Origin: an uncultured Oscillibacter sp.
GTDB taxonomy: Bacteria; Bacillota; Clostridia; Oscillospirales; Oscillospiraceae
NCBI GenBank assembly: GCA_910587705.1
Contig: CAJUMX010000001.1
Location: 1-64,000 of the forward strand
Length of the DNA stretch: 64,000 bases
Direction of reading: 5' to 3'
Shown: positions 17,478-26,226 of the stretch, in pieces
Position numbering within the stretch: position 1 is the first letter of the stretch
How the letters are laid out: each line of letters opens with the position of its first letter
Position numbers and translations under genes: made by a program
Notes under the pieces: model-generated
Told to the model about the DNA's origin: nothing
The model's database searches: none
The model's input: the letters and a program-made list of their open reading frames with translations, nothing else

Positions 17478-19145
17478 TTATTTCAGGCGGAACGCTGCCA
17501 CCAGACTCTTGAGAAGGCTGGCTTGAGAAGAGAGCTCCTGGCTGGCGGCGGCGCTCTCCTCACTGGTGGCGGAGTTGGTCTGCACCACACTGGAAATCTG
17601 GTCGATCCCCTCGGTTACCTGGCTGATAGCGGCGGTCTGCTTCTCCACCGCCTCTACCACAATGGACATCTGCGTTGTCACGCCGCCAGCGCTGACACTG
17701 GTGCGGTCCAGGGACTGGGTGACCTCGTTCACCACATTGCTTCCCTCCGCTACGGCGGCGATGGAGCTTTCAATCAGGTCCTTGGTGGCCTTGGCGGCTT
17801 CGTCAGACTTGTTGGCCAAATTGCGAACCTCATCGGCAACCACGGCAAAGCCCTTTCCGGCCGTTCCGGCTCGGGCCGCCTCTACGGCGGCGTTCAAGGC
17901 CAGAATATTTGTCTGGAACGCAATGTTTTCGATCGCGGCAATGATCTTGCTGATTTCCTCGGAGGAGCTGGATATCTTGCCCATCGCCACGTTGAGCTGC
18001 TTGACGTATTCCATGCTGACGCCCAGCTGGCCGCCTGCCTGTTCCACGAAGCGGCCGGCTTCTCCCGTGGCTTGGGCGGTCCGCTTGGCATTTTCGGAGA
18101 TATCACTGATGGTAGCAGAGAGCTCCTCTACGGAGCTGGCCTGCTCCGTGGCGCCCTGGGCCAGCGCTTGGGCGGTATTGGACACCTGCTCGGCGCCGGC
18201 GGATACCTGTTCGGCACTTTCCCGAATCTGGCTCATGGTTTCGTTCAGCTTGGACTGAATGCTGTCCAGAGAGACCTTGATGGACATAAAGTCTCCCACA
18301 TATTCCTGCCGGGCGGAGGTAGTCAAATCCCCAGCGGCAATGGAGTCCAGGATCGAAGCGATCTCGCCGATGTAGGACCGGAGGCGCTGGATCGTTCTTT
18401 CAAAAATGAGGGCCAACTGGCCGACCTCATCATTGGAATGGACGACGATGCCGCTCTCTTTTCCGCCGGTCAAGCCCAGGTTGCCCTGCTCCAAGTAGGT
18501 GGCCACCCGGGTGATCTCAGCCAGAGGCGTCGAGACGGTCTTTTTCAGATACCACGTGAGGAAAAAGACACAAAGGACAATGACGCCAAGGCTCACCAGA
18601 GTGGACCAAATGATCGTCATAAAAATCTGGTGGTTGGCCTCCGCGGAGGAAATACCGGCAAAAATGAGGCCGTTGACCGCTCCGGCGGCGTCCCTGGTGG
18701 GGACATAGGAGCACAGATATTCCTCGTTCAGGATGGTTGCCTTCCCCACGTAGCTCTGTCCCTTTTGCAGCACAATTTCGGACAGATCAGATGACAGCGT
18801 GGTGCCCACAACCCGCTGTCCATTCTGGATTACGGTGGTGTAGGTCCGAGTATTTCCTTCGAAAATGGTAAATTCACAGCCCATTCGGTTTTTCAGCTCA
18901 TCCAGCAGTTGATTGACGTCCTCTGTACCGCCAGATTGGCTCAGGACGTAATTCAGCATGTTGGTGCCATTCGTGCAGCGCTGTTCCAGCATCCCGGTTG
19001 CCAAAGAGCGGAACATGATCACACACATGCCCACGGCAAACACAACGGATATCATCTGCATGATGACGACCACATTGCCTACTTTCTTGCCGATGCGGGT
19101 CTGCTTCCCTTCCGGGCTCTTCTTTGAAAACTCGATTTTCTTCAT
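17478..19145 (-). CDS. Methyl-accepting chemotaxis protein
   Basis: 555 residues: a basic N-terminus, TM helix at about 24-47, a single-Cache type extracytoplasmic sensor (about 48-180), TM helix at about 182-203, a HAMP domain, and a long signalling coiled coil. The coiled coil carries the conserved hairpin tip ALNAAVEAARAGTAGKGFAVV and VADEVRNLANKS. It would sense an external ligand and control CheA; no chemotaxis or flagellar genes are nearby, so it is an orphan receptor. A clear sigma-A promoter lies upstream. Confidence 0.93.
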   Translation of the reverse strand: MKKIEFSKKSPEGKQTRIGKKVGNVVVIMQMISVVFAVGMCVIMFRSLATGMLEQRCTNGTNMLNYVLSQSGGTEDVNQLLDELKNRMGCEFTIFEGNTRTYTTVIQNGQRVVGTTLSSDLSEIVLQKGQSYVGKATILNEEYLCSYVPTRDAAGAVNGLIFAGISSAEANHQIFMTIIWSTLVSLGVIVLCVFFLTWYLKKTVSTPLAEITRVATYLEQGNLGLTGGKESGIVVHSNDEVGQLALIFERTIQRLRSYIGEIASILDSIAAGDLTTSARQEYVGDFMSIKVSLDSIQSKLNETMSQIRESAEQVSAGAEQVSNTAQALAQGATEQASSVEELSATISDISENAKRTAQATGEAGRFVEQAGGQLGVSMEYVKQLNVAMGKISSSSEEISKIIAAIENIAFQTNILALNAAVEAARAGTAGKGFAVVADEVRNLANKSDEAAKATKDLIESSIAAVAEGSNVVNEVTQSLDRTSVSAGGVTTQMSIVVEAVEKQTAAISQVTEGIDQISSVVQTNSATSEESAAASQELSSQASLLKSLVAAFRLK

Positions 19146-19202
19146 AGTCGCTTACTCCGTCTGTCTGTCAGAATTAAAAATTGGCATACCGCCGCTTGGC
19201 TA

Positions 19203-19231
19203 ATTATACTAAGGGGCTCTCCTTTTTGCAA
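19203..19231 (-). promoter_or_regulatory. Sigma-A promoter of the chemotaxis receptor
   Basis: TTGCAA (19231-19226), 17 bases, perfect TATAAT (19208-19203) on the minus strand, about 58 bases before the start codon. Confidence 0.8.
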
Positions 19232-19509
19232 GCCCTTTTTCCGTGAGTTTATGCTTGAACACCCTACTCGGAGGATGCCCTTATTATGACAGCCGTCTCC
19301 GCAGAGACAAAAATTCATGCGGCGGCGCAATCCCACCCGGTCTCATACATATCGCGGCAGTCCGCAAAAAAACAGCTGCGGTCAAAATCGTAGCTGGAAC
19401 TGTCGTATAACCCACAAGGCTGGATTGCGCATGGAAAAGCCATAGACTAACGGCCCTATCGAAGCCTTTGAACTCTCCGGGCCGGAGCTCCCAGCCTTCC
19501 ACAGCGGCG
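19232..19509. other. Intergenic stretch without a visible gene
   Basis: No supported frame. The only longer frame (19284-19541, minus) overlaps a terminator stem and lacks a ribosome site. Confidence 0.5.
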
Positions 19510-19561
19510 GGCGGAAGCGTAGGATGGTCTTTCAAAACCATTCCATAGCTTCCGCCTTTTT
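19510..19561 (+). terminator. Plus-strand terminator hairpin
   Basis: GGCGGAAGC (19510-19518) pairs with GCTTCCGCC (19548-19556), with a further imperfect inner stem, and is followed by TTTTT. No plus-strand gene could be assigned to it. Confidence 0.65.
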
Positions 19562-19646
19562 AAGCAGGCGAACACCCGGCCTTAATTTTCTCACGTGCCC
19601 GTCCGCCTGGCCGCCGGCCCCGTCTCCGTGTCCATGCGGCGGGGTC

Positions 19647-20522
19647 TTAGAGCTCCATCACATCCAGCACCGCCCGCTCTACGCACAGCGGCTTCGCCGT
19701 CTCCAGAACCAAAGACAGCTCACACTCACCGCACATGCGGGGATGCAGCACGGTGGCATATTGCAGCGTCTGGGGGCCCTTCGCCGGATGCTCCATCGTC
19801 ACATGCAGGGGCAGCGCATCCGTAAACGCCCCGCAGGGCGACTGTTTGAGGAGGATGGTCCCCGTTTCCTCCTCCGGGGACATGGCGCAGATGTTCAGCG
19901 TATACCGCACCATGTACGACTTCTTGGGATTCAGCCGGATTTGGGTGGACGTTCGGTCATCCCATCGGAGGGCTTCTCCCCGGAGGCTCTGCAAACGCCA
20001 GGGCAGACGGCAGCCTGGATTCCACAGCATTCCCTCCTGCCGGCCCGTCAGCTGAAGGACGCTTCTATCGCAAGCCGGCACTTCGGGGCCGCATCTTTCA
20101 CAGGGGTCCGGGCAGCAGGACGGAGGCGGGTCGGGAATCGGGCGGCACGGCGGGGGGCAGGGGCTTGGGCCGGGGGTCGGAGGGCAGGGCGGGGGGCAGG
20201 GACTTGGGCCGGGGGTCGGGGGGCACGGCGGGGGCGGGCAAAACTCCAGCACCCGGTCCAGCTTATTTTTCAGCAGCATCTGGTTCTGGGTCACCGTTTC
20301 AACCAAGGCAGTGACGCTCTTGTTCACCGCCAGCACGTCCCGAGGCCCGGCGCAAGGCTTCGTCCCCGGCAGCGTCCCCAGAATATATTGCAGTTTCTCA
20401 CCCTCGGCATTGAGGATATGGCTCAGAGCCGCCTCCTCCATGGCGATGGAGGCGATGATCATGGTCAAGGCCTCTTCACGGGTCATGTTCGCTCCGTTGG
20501 AGGGGAAGGAAGGCATAGACAT
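19647..20522 (-). CDS. Pro/Cys-rich spore-surface-type protein, paralogue of the BclA-like protein head
   Basis: 291 residues. The N-terminus (TREEALTMIIASIAMEEAAL, then SHILNAEGEKLQYILGTLPG) is nearly identical to the head of the BclA-like protein encoded 3 kb away. A low-complexity region of about 45 residues follows, built from CPPTPGPSPCPPP units repeated in tandem. A C-terminal domain of about 150 residues that I do not recognise ends the protein. The Cys-rich repeats could allow disulfide cross-linking. The ATG at 20522 has GGAG seven bases upstream. It is divergent from the glycosyltransferase. A CATAACATA box at 20608-20600 on the minus strand fits a sigma-K -10 but has no AC at the right distance. 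Confidence 0.7.
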   Translation of the reverse strand: MSMPSFPSNGANMTREEALTMIIASIAMEEAALSHILNAEGEKLQYILGTLPGTKPCAGPRDVLAVNKSVTALVETVTQNQMLLKNKLDRVLEFCPPPPCPPTPGPSPCPPPCPPTPGPSPCPPPCRPIPDPPPSCCPDPCERCGPEVPACDRSVLQLTGRQEGMLWNPGCRLPWRLQSLRGEALRWDDRTSTQIRLNPKKSYMVRYTLNICAMSPEEETGTILLKQSPCGAFTDALPLHVTMEHPAKGPQTLQYATVLHPRMCGECELSLVLETAKPLCVERAVLDVMEL

Positions 20523-20632
20523 ATGAAAACTCCATAACGCGTCCCGGACGGCGCCGGGGCGGAAATATGCGGTCGGATATCCATACCGCTATTCTACTTT
20601 ATGTTATGCAGGGCTGCTCCGTTCCTCTGGGA

Positions 20633-20660
20633 ACCCGGCAAGTGGCGGGCGCATAGAATA
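20633..20660 (+). promoter_or_regulatory. Sigma-K-like promoter of the glycosyltransferase
   Basis: AC (20633-20634), exactly 17 bases, CATAGAATA (20652-20660) fits the sigma-K consensus fully. The surrounding 55 bases resemble the element at 16398-16452 before the BclA-like gene. Confidence 0.6.
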
Positions 20661-20800
20661 GCCCGGGCGCTGCGCCGCGAAAGCTCCCTCTCTCGGCCAA
20701 CCCGCGCCCCATTCTGGCTTTGCCGCCAAAGCCCCGCGTCTCCCGCCTGCCGGTCAATCCGGTGGGCGGCCCATTATAGTGAGTCAAAGGAGGCTCCGAT

Positions 20801-21883
20801 ATGGTGAGCGTCAGTCTGTGCATGATCGTGAAAAACGAGGAGGATGTGCTGGAACGCTGCCTGGAAAGCGCCGCTGGTCTGGCGGATGAAATCATCATCG
20901 TGGATACCGGCTCCACCGACCGCACAAAGGAAATCGCCGCCCACTTTACCCCTCGGATCATCGACTTTCTCTGGCGGGACGACTTTGCCGCCGCCCGAAA
21001 CGAATCCTTCGCCCATGCGTCTATGGACTACTGCCTGTGGCTGGACGCGGACGACGTACTGCTGGAGGAGGACCGGGCCGCCTTTCTCGCCTTGAAGAAG
21101 TCCCTGGACCCCGCCGTCTCTGTGGTCATGGCCCCTTATCACACCGGCTTTGACGAAGGCGGCCATGTCACCTTCTCCTATTACCGGGAGCGGCTGATCA
21201 AAAACCGGGCCGGTATGCGCTGGGCCGGAGCTGTGCATGAGGCCGTCGCCCCCGTTGGGAAGGTCCTCTACGCGGACTTCGCCGTCACCCACCGCAAAGC
21301 CCGCCCCTCCGATCCGGACCGGAATCTGCGCATCTATCAGGCCCAGCTGGCCGCAGGCCGGGAGCTGGAGCCCCGGCATCAATTCTACTATGGCCGGGAG
21401 CTGTATTACCACCAGCGCTGGGAAGAGGCGCTGGCGGTTTTTGAGAGGTTCCTGGCGGACGGGGGCGGCTGGGTGGAAAACAACATCGACGCCTGCTGTC
21501 ACTGCGCCTACTGCCATGAGCAGCTGAACCAGCCCGACGAGGCGCTGGCGGCGCTGTTCCGCTCCTTCTCCTATGACCAGCCCAGGGCCGAAATCTGCTG
21601 TGAAATTGGCCGCTGGTTCTTCCAGCGGGAGAAATACCGCCAGGCTGCCTACTGGTACGCCCTGGCCCTGACCTGTGTCCGGGACGACCAGCGGGGCGGC
21701 TTCGTTTCCCCGGACTGCTACGGCTACCTCCCCTGCATCCAGCTCTGTGTCTGCTACAGCCGCCTGGGAGACCAGGACCGGGCGGAAACCTTCAATGAGC
21801 TGGCCGCCGCCTTCAAGCCGGATTCTCCGGCCGTTCTCCATAACCGGGCCTTCTTCCAGGCTCTGCCGGTGCAGTCTGCGTAA
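20801..21883 (+). CDS. GT2-family glycosyltransferase with TPR-like C-terminus
   Basis: 360 residues. The N-terminal 215 residues are a GT-A fold family 2 transferase: SLCMIVKNEEDVLERCLES, IIVDTGSTDRT and the metal-binding CLWLDADDVLLEED. The C-terminal half contains repeated helix pairs like TPR (e.g. YYHQRWEEALAVFERFL, YRQAAYWYALAL). This SunS-like layout is frequent in Firmicutes enzymes that glycosylate peptides or surface proteins. It lies between two coat-like proteins and has a sigma-K-like promoter, so glycosylation of a spore-surface protein in the mother cell is the likely role. The ribosome site AAAGGAGG is strong. Confidence 0.85.
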   Translation: MVSVSLCMIVKNEEDVLERCLESAAGLADEIIIVDTGSTDRTKEIAAHFTPRIIDFLWRDDFAAARNESFAHASMDYCLWLDADDVLLEEDRAAFLALKKSLDPAVSVVMAPYHTGFDEGGHVTFSYYRERLIKNRAGMRWAGAVHEAVAPVGKVLYADFAVTHRKARPSDPDRNLRIYQAQLAAGRELEPRHQFYYGRELYYHQRWEEALAVFERFLADGGGWVENNIDACCHCAYCHEQLNQPDEALAALFRSFSYDQPRAEICCEIGRWFFQREKYRQAAYWYALALTCVRDDQRGGFVSPDCYGYLPCIQLCVCYSRLGDQDRAETFNELAAAFKPDSPAVLHNRAFFQALPVQSA

Positions 21884-21919
21884 GCGCCCCTCCTTCCGGC
21901 AGCGGGGGCGGACAGGGAA

Positions 21920-21956
21920 ACGGCGGCGCATACCAGATGGTATGCGCCGCCGTTTT
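21920..21956 (+). terminator. Rho-independent terminator
   Basis: A perfect 15-bp stem (21920-21934 with 21939-21953) and TTT follow the glycosyltransferase; it also closes the convergent SLH gene region. Confidence 0.8.
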
Positions 21957-22016
21957 GAATGATGGGCTCATGGCTGTCCTCTCCGCCCGGAGGGGCCGGA
22001 CAGCGCGCGGGTTCGT

Positions 22017-25000
22017 TCAGGATTGGCCGTTCAGATACTCGATATACCGGGTCAGCATCGTCGCCGCCTGGGCACGGGTGGCCTTGCCCTTGGGGGCAAA
22101 GGAGCCGTCTCCATAGCCGCTGAGGATACCGTTCTCCACGGCCCAGCGGGCCGCCTCCCGGGCGTAGGCGCTGACCGCCTCGGTATCGCTGAACCGCAGC
22201 TCCCGGTCCGTGGCGGCGGGGCTCCCCGCATAGCGGTGCAGCATGGCCACGAACTGCTCTCGGGTCACCTGCCCCTCCGGATTCCGGCCATCGCTGATCC
22301 CCTGGGCCACCGCCCAGGCCATGCCCGTTTCATAGGCGGAGCCGCCGGCGGCGTCCACGCCGTCCAGCCGGGACAGCACCGTCATCAGCATGGCCCGGGA
22401 CATGGGCGCGTCGGGGGCAAAGGACGTGGCGGTCTTGCCGGAAAAGAGTTCCCGGGCGGCAGAGAAGGCAATGGCGTCCTCCGCCCAGTGGCCCCGGGTG
22501 TCCTGGAACGACTTGCCGTTGTCCCGGAGGCGCACCGTCGCCCCATTGGGGACCCGGACGGTCATCTCTCCCCCGGAGAGAAAGGCGGTTTTAATCATGG
22601 CCTCGGAGCCGTCCCCGTTGACGAGATAGGCCACGGTAGTGGCGGCGTTCCCCCGGACGGGAATCTCCACCGGGACCAGCCGGACGCTGCCGGTGTGGAT
22701 GGTGATGGAGGTATTCTCCCCGGGCAGGGCCGGAATGGGCAGGGCTACGCCGCCATCCTGGCTCTCCTGCACAACCTTGGCGGGAAGCCGCACGTCGGCC
22801 CGGGCTCCGCCGCCGCTCTCCCGGACGGAGGCGGTGAGGCCGTCGGCCCGCTTTACGGTGGTCTCGGAGGTGCCGTCGGGCCGGGACACGGTTTTGACGG
22901 TGGAGCCGTCCTTGGCCGTGTCTGTGGTGGTGACGGTCCCGTCCTTTTTCGTCTCCACCACCAGCTTGGAGCCGTCGGGCCGCCGCGTGGTTTCCGTCAC
23001 GGTCCCGGTGGTTTTGTTGGTATTGGTGGAGGTGGTGGACCCGTCGGGATTTTTCTCTGTGGTCGTGGTGTTGGAAGAGCCGGAGGAAGAACTTCCCCCG
23101 GAAGAGGACCCGCCGCCAGAAGAACCCCCGCCGGAGGACCCACCGCCGGTGGCGGGAAGGGTCTCCCGGACCAGCTCATAGCCGCAGACCGTGCAGGACT
23201 TGTGCCGGGTCCCGCTCTGCGAGGAGGTGGCGGGCCGGTCCACTACCCAGTCTCCGGCGGTGTGGGCGGCATAGCCGCTCTTTTGGCTGTTGTCTGTAAT
23301 GGGACAGCCGGAGGCGGAGCAATCGTGCCAGTGGTGGGTTGCGCTGGATTTCCAACCCGTTCCCCAGGCGTGGGTGTGGCTGGGAACGGGCGGCGTGCTG
23401 CCGTCGTCCAGCTTCCACGTCACCAGCAAAACCACGTCGTTGGCGGGCATTATAAACTGAATCTCCGGGCTGAAACGGTTGGAGAGCGTCACCCCTGTGG
23501 GCTGCCAGGAGGAGAACAGGAAGCCGCTCTTGCTCCCCGCCCGGACGGTTACGGTGTCCCCCTCCGCATAGGAGCCTCCGCCGCTTCCGCCGGTGCCGGC
23601 GTTGTTGACCTCGACCTGGTACTTCGTTCCGCCGGGCTGCTCCACGGCGGCGATCTTGACCGTATACGTGGCGGTTTTTCCCTCGTAGAGGATGGTCAGC
23701 GTCTGGCTTTCCACCGCCTGGGTGGAATCAAAGCCCGTGACCATGCCCGCCGTCACCGGAACCGTCTGCGGCGTGCCATCGGAGTAGGAGACCTCGATGG
23801 TCAGGTCTTTCACATCCAGGTCGTCTCCCACCCGGTATTCGGTCTTGTGGGTGGTGCTGTTGACCAAAATTCCCGTCACCACCGCCGCGCCGGGGGCCGG
23901 AACGGTGATGGGGGTGTGGGCTCCCGCCTCATGGGTCGGGGTTTCCTTGAGGCGCACGTAATAGGTCCCGGCGGCAAGGCCGGTGGTTTTCGGATCGCCG
24001 CAGGTCTGCGCGCCGGTGAAGCTCGCGCTCGCGGCGTACTCCATGGCGAAGGTGGTGCCGGTGATTTCGCCGTCCGCAGCCCCGGCGGCGCTGGGCGCAA
24101 CCCCTGCCAGACCGGCGGGGGCGGCGGGGCCAAGGGCTTTGGCGATGCTCCAGGGAATGTTCTTGGCGTCCTGGGAACCGTCCGCCCACTGGTAGCCGGT
24201 TTCCAGCGTGGCGGTGGCGGTGTAATTCCCTACGGCAGTCGCCTTGCTGGTCCCGGAAAGGGTATAGCCCTCTCCCTCGTTTACGCCGGTCTGCTCTGAG
24301 CCCGTCCACCGCAGGCCGGTGTTTGCCGTGGGGACGGGGATGGATTTGGGGCCGGGGTCCGGCGTTCCGCCGCCGTCCGTGACGGTCAAAGTGGCATCTT
24401 TAAAAAGGGATTTGCCTCCTGCGGTATAGTCCTTGGGTACGATAATCCGAATGGTATATGTGCCGGGTGAACAGGTTGAATCAATAGAGACACCAAGTTC
24501 ATTTCCGGTGATCTCCATAGTAAATTCATTGTTCCTCGACGTGTAGGTGTAGATTGTTTCATCTTCCCACTGACTGGAAGTCCGATTGCAGGGGTAATCA
24601 TTCACATTTATGTTCAAAGGGATATGGTCCAGATACGTGGGAGCGGACGTTGTGCCTGTCACCGTAAGCGGGAATGTTGCCTCCTCCCCCGCCTTTGCAG
24701 TAATAGCCGTTTCATCAAAGGAAAAATCCTGTACAAGGTTCTCATCTCCGCCGGAGGAGCCGTCTGTGGCCGTCCAGATTCCGTTGGCGTCCCATACCAG
24801 CGTCATATCCGGCTGCATGGAATACGGCAGAAGCCGGAAATTACCGTCAGTGGAATAGGGGGCCGAGATGTATGGATGCCCCGCGGTTGCCGCGGACGAA
24901 GATGCAGCGTCACCGGAGGCTGTGCCACCGATGGCAACTTTAGTTGTGCCCGTCACCGGACCGCTGATGAAAAGGGTCTGGTTCCCTCTCAAAAACAGAA

Positions 25001-26024
25001 AACCCTCGTTTCCGTCAAGGGACGGGACCGTGTTCACGTTTCTGAGGTCCAGCTTCGCGCCGGATTTAAGGGAAAGCGTCCCGTCATTCTGGAGGTAGCT
25101 GTCGCCTGTCAGGACAAGTTTTCCGCTCTCCACCGACAGGCTGGAGAGAGCTTCAAGGGTTTTGGTATCCTCATTGCCGTTTCCGGTATACACCACCTCT
25201 GTCGCGGTGGCTCCCTTCCCGTTCACGTTGGGGAGCGCGTTCGTTCCAGTGATGGTGACGGTTCCGTCCACCCTGTATTTGTCCGGATTCGGGGTGATCA
25301 CCTTTCCCGTACTCGCGCCTTGGGGTTTCCGGTTCTGTCCGCCTCCTGCGTAAATCGTTCCCAAAGAGCCGGTCCCGGCGCTTCCACGGATGTCGATGGA
25401 AACATTGCCGGAAAACGTGGTTGGCACCCCGTCGCCCTCCTCTCCGGGGTCGCCGAGAAAGCTGCCGATGCTTAAACTGCCTGCATAAATATTGGCAGGG
25501 CCCATGATATTGCTTGTTCCTTGAAGAGCGGTATTTCCTTTAATTGTAACTGCTCCTGCGTCACCGGGACCGGGCACTGAAAAATTGTCTCCAGACGCCT
25601 TTTCTAAAGCGCCGCAGAAGATATTGACGGAGAGATTTGTAGCCGTCACATTGTCCAGCGTCAGGTGATGCCCATTGGCAATAATCGCGTTGCGCCCTTC
25701 CGTAACTTCAAGGGATATCTTTATGTTTTGGAACGTCACATCCGCGTCCAATAAAATTCCAAGTGCCCGGACAAAGACCGTATTGCCTTTTCCGTCAATG
25801 GTTACATTCTTCCCGATAATCCACGGGGGAGCCCCCGCCTCGGCGGCAATCTCAGCATCGCCTGGCAGTGTAATCGTACTTTCCGGCTGGGCGTTTTCAA
25901 CGGCGGCTTTCAAGTCAAAATAGCCGCTTTTCTCTTCCGCCGCCAGTCCCACCGGGGGAAACGTGGCGGCAAGTACACAGAAGGCCATTAAGGCTGCCAT
26001 CAGTCTTAAAGGTTTTCTCAACAT
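22017..26024 (-). CDS. Large SLH-domain cell-surface protein
   Basis: 1335 residues from ATG 26024 (GGAG eight bases before). Order: signal peptide (about 1-29, ending GLAAEE); a long parallel-beta, pectate-lyase-like region (about 30-420); Ig-like and MBG-type modules (about 440-790, one with YRVGDDLDVKDLTIEVSYSD). Next are an InlB/Flg_new-type repeat (near 800-870), a HTHAWGTGW domain with paired Cys (near 880-960), a Gly/Ser linker and Thr-rich PDGS repeats. Three SLH repeats end the protein (about 1172-1335: GHWAEDAIAFSAARE, YETGMAWAVAQGISDG, AREAARWAVENGILSGYGDG) and anchor it to wall polymer. An adhesin or S-layer-associated role is likely. A sigma-A promoter precedes it. Confidence 0.9.
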   Translation of the reverse strand: MLRKPLRLMAALMAFCVLAATFPPVGLAAEEKSGYFDLKAAVENAQPESTITLPGDAEIAAEAGAPPWIIGKNVTIDGKGNTVFVRALGILLDADVTFQNIKISLEVTEGRNAIIANGHHLTLDNVTATNLSVNIFCGALEKASGDNFSVPGPGDAGAVTIKGNTALQGTSNIMGPANIYAGSLSIGSFLGDPGEEGDGVPTTFSGNVSIDIRGSAGTGSLGTIYAGGGQNRKPQGASTGKVITPNPDKYRVDGTVTITGTNALPNVNGKGATATEVVYTGNGNEDTKTLEALSSLSVESGKLVLTGDSYLQNDGTLSLKSGAKLDLRNVNTVPSLDGNEGFLFLRGNQTLFISGPVTGTTKVAIGGTASGDAASSSAATAGHPYISAPYSTDGNFRLLPYSMQPDMTLVWDANGIWTATDGSSGGDENLVQDFSFDETAITAKAGEEATFPLTVTGTTSAPTYLDHIPLNINVNDYPCNRTSSQWEDETIYTYTSRNNEFTMEITGNELGVSIDSTCSPGTYTIRIIVPKDYTAGGKSLFKDATLTVTDGGGTPDPGPKSIPVPTANTGLRWTGSEQTGVNEGEGYTLSGTSKATAVGNYTATATLETGYQWADGSQDAKNIPWSIAKALGPAAPAGLAGVAPSAAGAADGEITGTTFAMEYAASASFTGAQTCGDPKTTGLAAGTYYVRLKETPTHEAGAHTPITVPAPGAAVVTGILVNSTTHKTEYRVGDDLDVKDLTIEVSYSDGTPQTVPVTAGMVTGFDSTQAVESQTLTILYEGKTATYTVKIAAVEQPGGTKYQVEVNNAGTGGSGGGSYAEGDTVTVRAGSKSGFLFSSWQPTGVTLSNRFSPEIQFIMPANDVVLLVTWKLDDGSTPPVPSHTHAWGTGWKSSATHHWHDCSASGCPITDNSQKSGYAAHTAGDWVVDRPATSSQSGTRHKSCTVCGYELVRETLPATGGGSSGGGSSGGGSSSGGSSSSGSSNTTTTEKNPDGSTTSTNTNKTTGTVTETTRRPDGSKLVVETKKDGTVTTTDTAKDGSTVKTVSRPDGTSETTVKRADGLTASVRESGGGARADVRLPAKVVQESQDGGVALPIPALPGENTSITIHTGSVRLVPVEIPVRGNAATTVAYLVNGDGSEAMIKTAFLSGGEMTVRVPNGATVRLRDNGKSFQDTRGHWAEDAIAFSAARELFSGKTATSFAPDAPMSRAMLMTVLSRLDGVDAAGGSAYETGMAWAVAQGISDGRNPEGQVTREQFVAMLHRYAGSPAATDRELRFSDTEAVSAYAREAARWAVENGILSGYGDGSFAPKGKATRAQAATMLTRYIEYLNGQS

Positions 26025-26092
26025 CAAATTTTCTCCTTTTCCATTCGTCCCAAGAGCTTGTGGCTTCTCTCCCGCGTGAGCGGGTCCCTTCC

Positions 26093-26121
26093 AATATATC
26101 AGATTCTTACCGGGTTGACAA
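26093..26121 (-). promoter_or_regulatory. Sigma-A promoter of the SLH protein
   Basis: TTGTCA (26121-26116), 17 bases, TATATT (26098-26093) on the minus strand. Confidence 0.65.
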
Positions 26122-26226
26122 GATTTGCATTAGGGGAAAAATTGGAAACCACCCCTCTATACGTCCGTTTTTCTGGAAAAACGTCCCCACCGAAGGGCGG
26201 GGGCCGGTCCAGGCCCCCGTCCCCCC

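Noticed and set aside
20096..20240. Possible CRISPR-like array from regularly spaced repeats
   Set aside because: The repeats encode in-frame CPPTPGPS units of a protein and have no unique spacers; no cas genes are present.
22023..24299. 758-codon plus-strand frame opposite the large SLH gene
   Set aside because: It is Gly/Arg/Pro-rich shadow sequence of a high-GC gene, has no ribosome site and no family; the minus-strand SLH gene explains the region fully.
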